A stretch of 5,170 nucleotides of DNA. Source: Clostridiales bacterium. GTDB lineage: Bacteria; Bacillota; Clostridia; Lachnospirales; JAITVM01. The translations under genes were made by a program, and so were the position numbers. The stretch spans positions 1 to 5,170 of the forward strand of contig JAITVM010000238.1 of the NCBI GenBank assembly GCA_031285815.1, given 5' to 3'. Under the pieces are notes generated by a model that had not been told where the DNA came from, ran no database searches, and worked only from the letters and a program-made list of their open reading frames with translations. Below, in pieces: positions 5,143 through 5,170 of the stretch. Each line of letters opens with the position of its first letter. Position 1 is the stretch's first letter.

Positions 5143-5170
5143 ATTACTGATTATAAAAAGCTAGCTGAGC
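5143..5170 (+). CDS. Start of a gene running off the right end (possibly glutamate-tRNA ligase)
   Basis: Only nine codons are visible: (ATT)-TDYKKLAE. An SD GGAG at 5131-5134, followed by 8 nt, places the start at ATT 5143. Other in-frame possibilities are GTG 5137 (2 nt after the SD), GTG 5134 (overlapping the SD) and ATG 5107, which would be almost leaderless given the promoter at 5068-5096. The sequence TDYKKLAE resembles from memory the N-terminus of clostridial glutamate-tRNA ligases (GltX), which often begin M(T)DYKKLAELLFP. Nine residues cannot settle this, so no symbol is given. The frame stays open to the end of the window. Confidence 0.4.

Overview
The window looks like a chromosomal segment of a low-to-moderate GC Gram-positive bacterium, most likely a member of the class Clostridia. 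This rests on strong purine-rich Shine-Dalgarno (SD) sites, sigma-A-type promoters, A/T-flanked intrinsic terminators, and the presence of FloA, an UPF0237/UPF0210 pair and a MepA-like MATE transporter. No mobile element, CRISPR array, tRNA or rRNA was seen.

Left part (1-1680, plus strand): a good promoter at 9-36 drives a two-gene membrane-microdomain operon, a short NfeD-family protein followed by the flotillin-like scaffold FloA. It ends at a strong hairpin at 1641-1674 with A and T tracts on both sides, which can also stop transcription arriving from the other strand.

Central and right part (1688-4904, minus strand): promoter 4899-4926, a leader of roughly 117 nt, a small ACT-domain protein (UPF0237), a DUF711/UPF0210 protein and a MATE-family efflux transporter. 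All three read the same way and probably form one operon ending at the shared terminator. The ACT and DUF711 genes are 14 bp apart; 80 bp separate DUF711 from the MATE gene. A related sequence of about 50 nt occurs twice, just upstream of the ACT gene (4801-4849) and of the MATE gene (3071-3120), always between the upstream boundary and the SD. It can form a hairpin and a competing longer-range pairing, so it is a candidate cis-acting RNA or repeat element. I could not assign it to a known class.

Right edge (4905-5170): a non-coding divergent region with one very good plus-strand promoter (5068-5096) and the first codons of another gene that leaves the window.

Start codons are the oddest property. 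NfeD starts with GTG, the ACT protein with GTG and DUF711 with TTG; only FloA has ATG. The MATE gene has no ATG, GTG or TTG at the conserved N-terminus of its family: the codon exactly 8 nt after its SD is ATT, followed by a textbook MATE N-terminus. The gene at the right edge shows the same arrangement, an SD then 8 nt then ATT.
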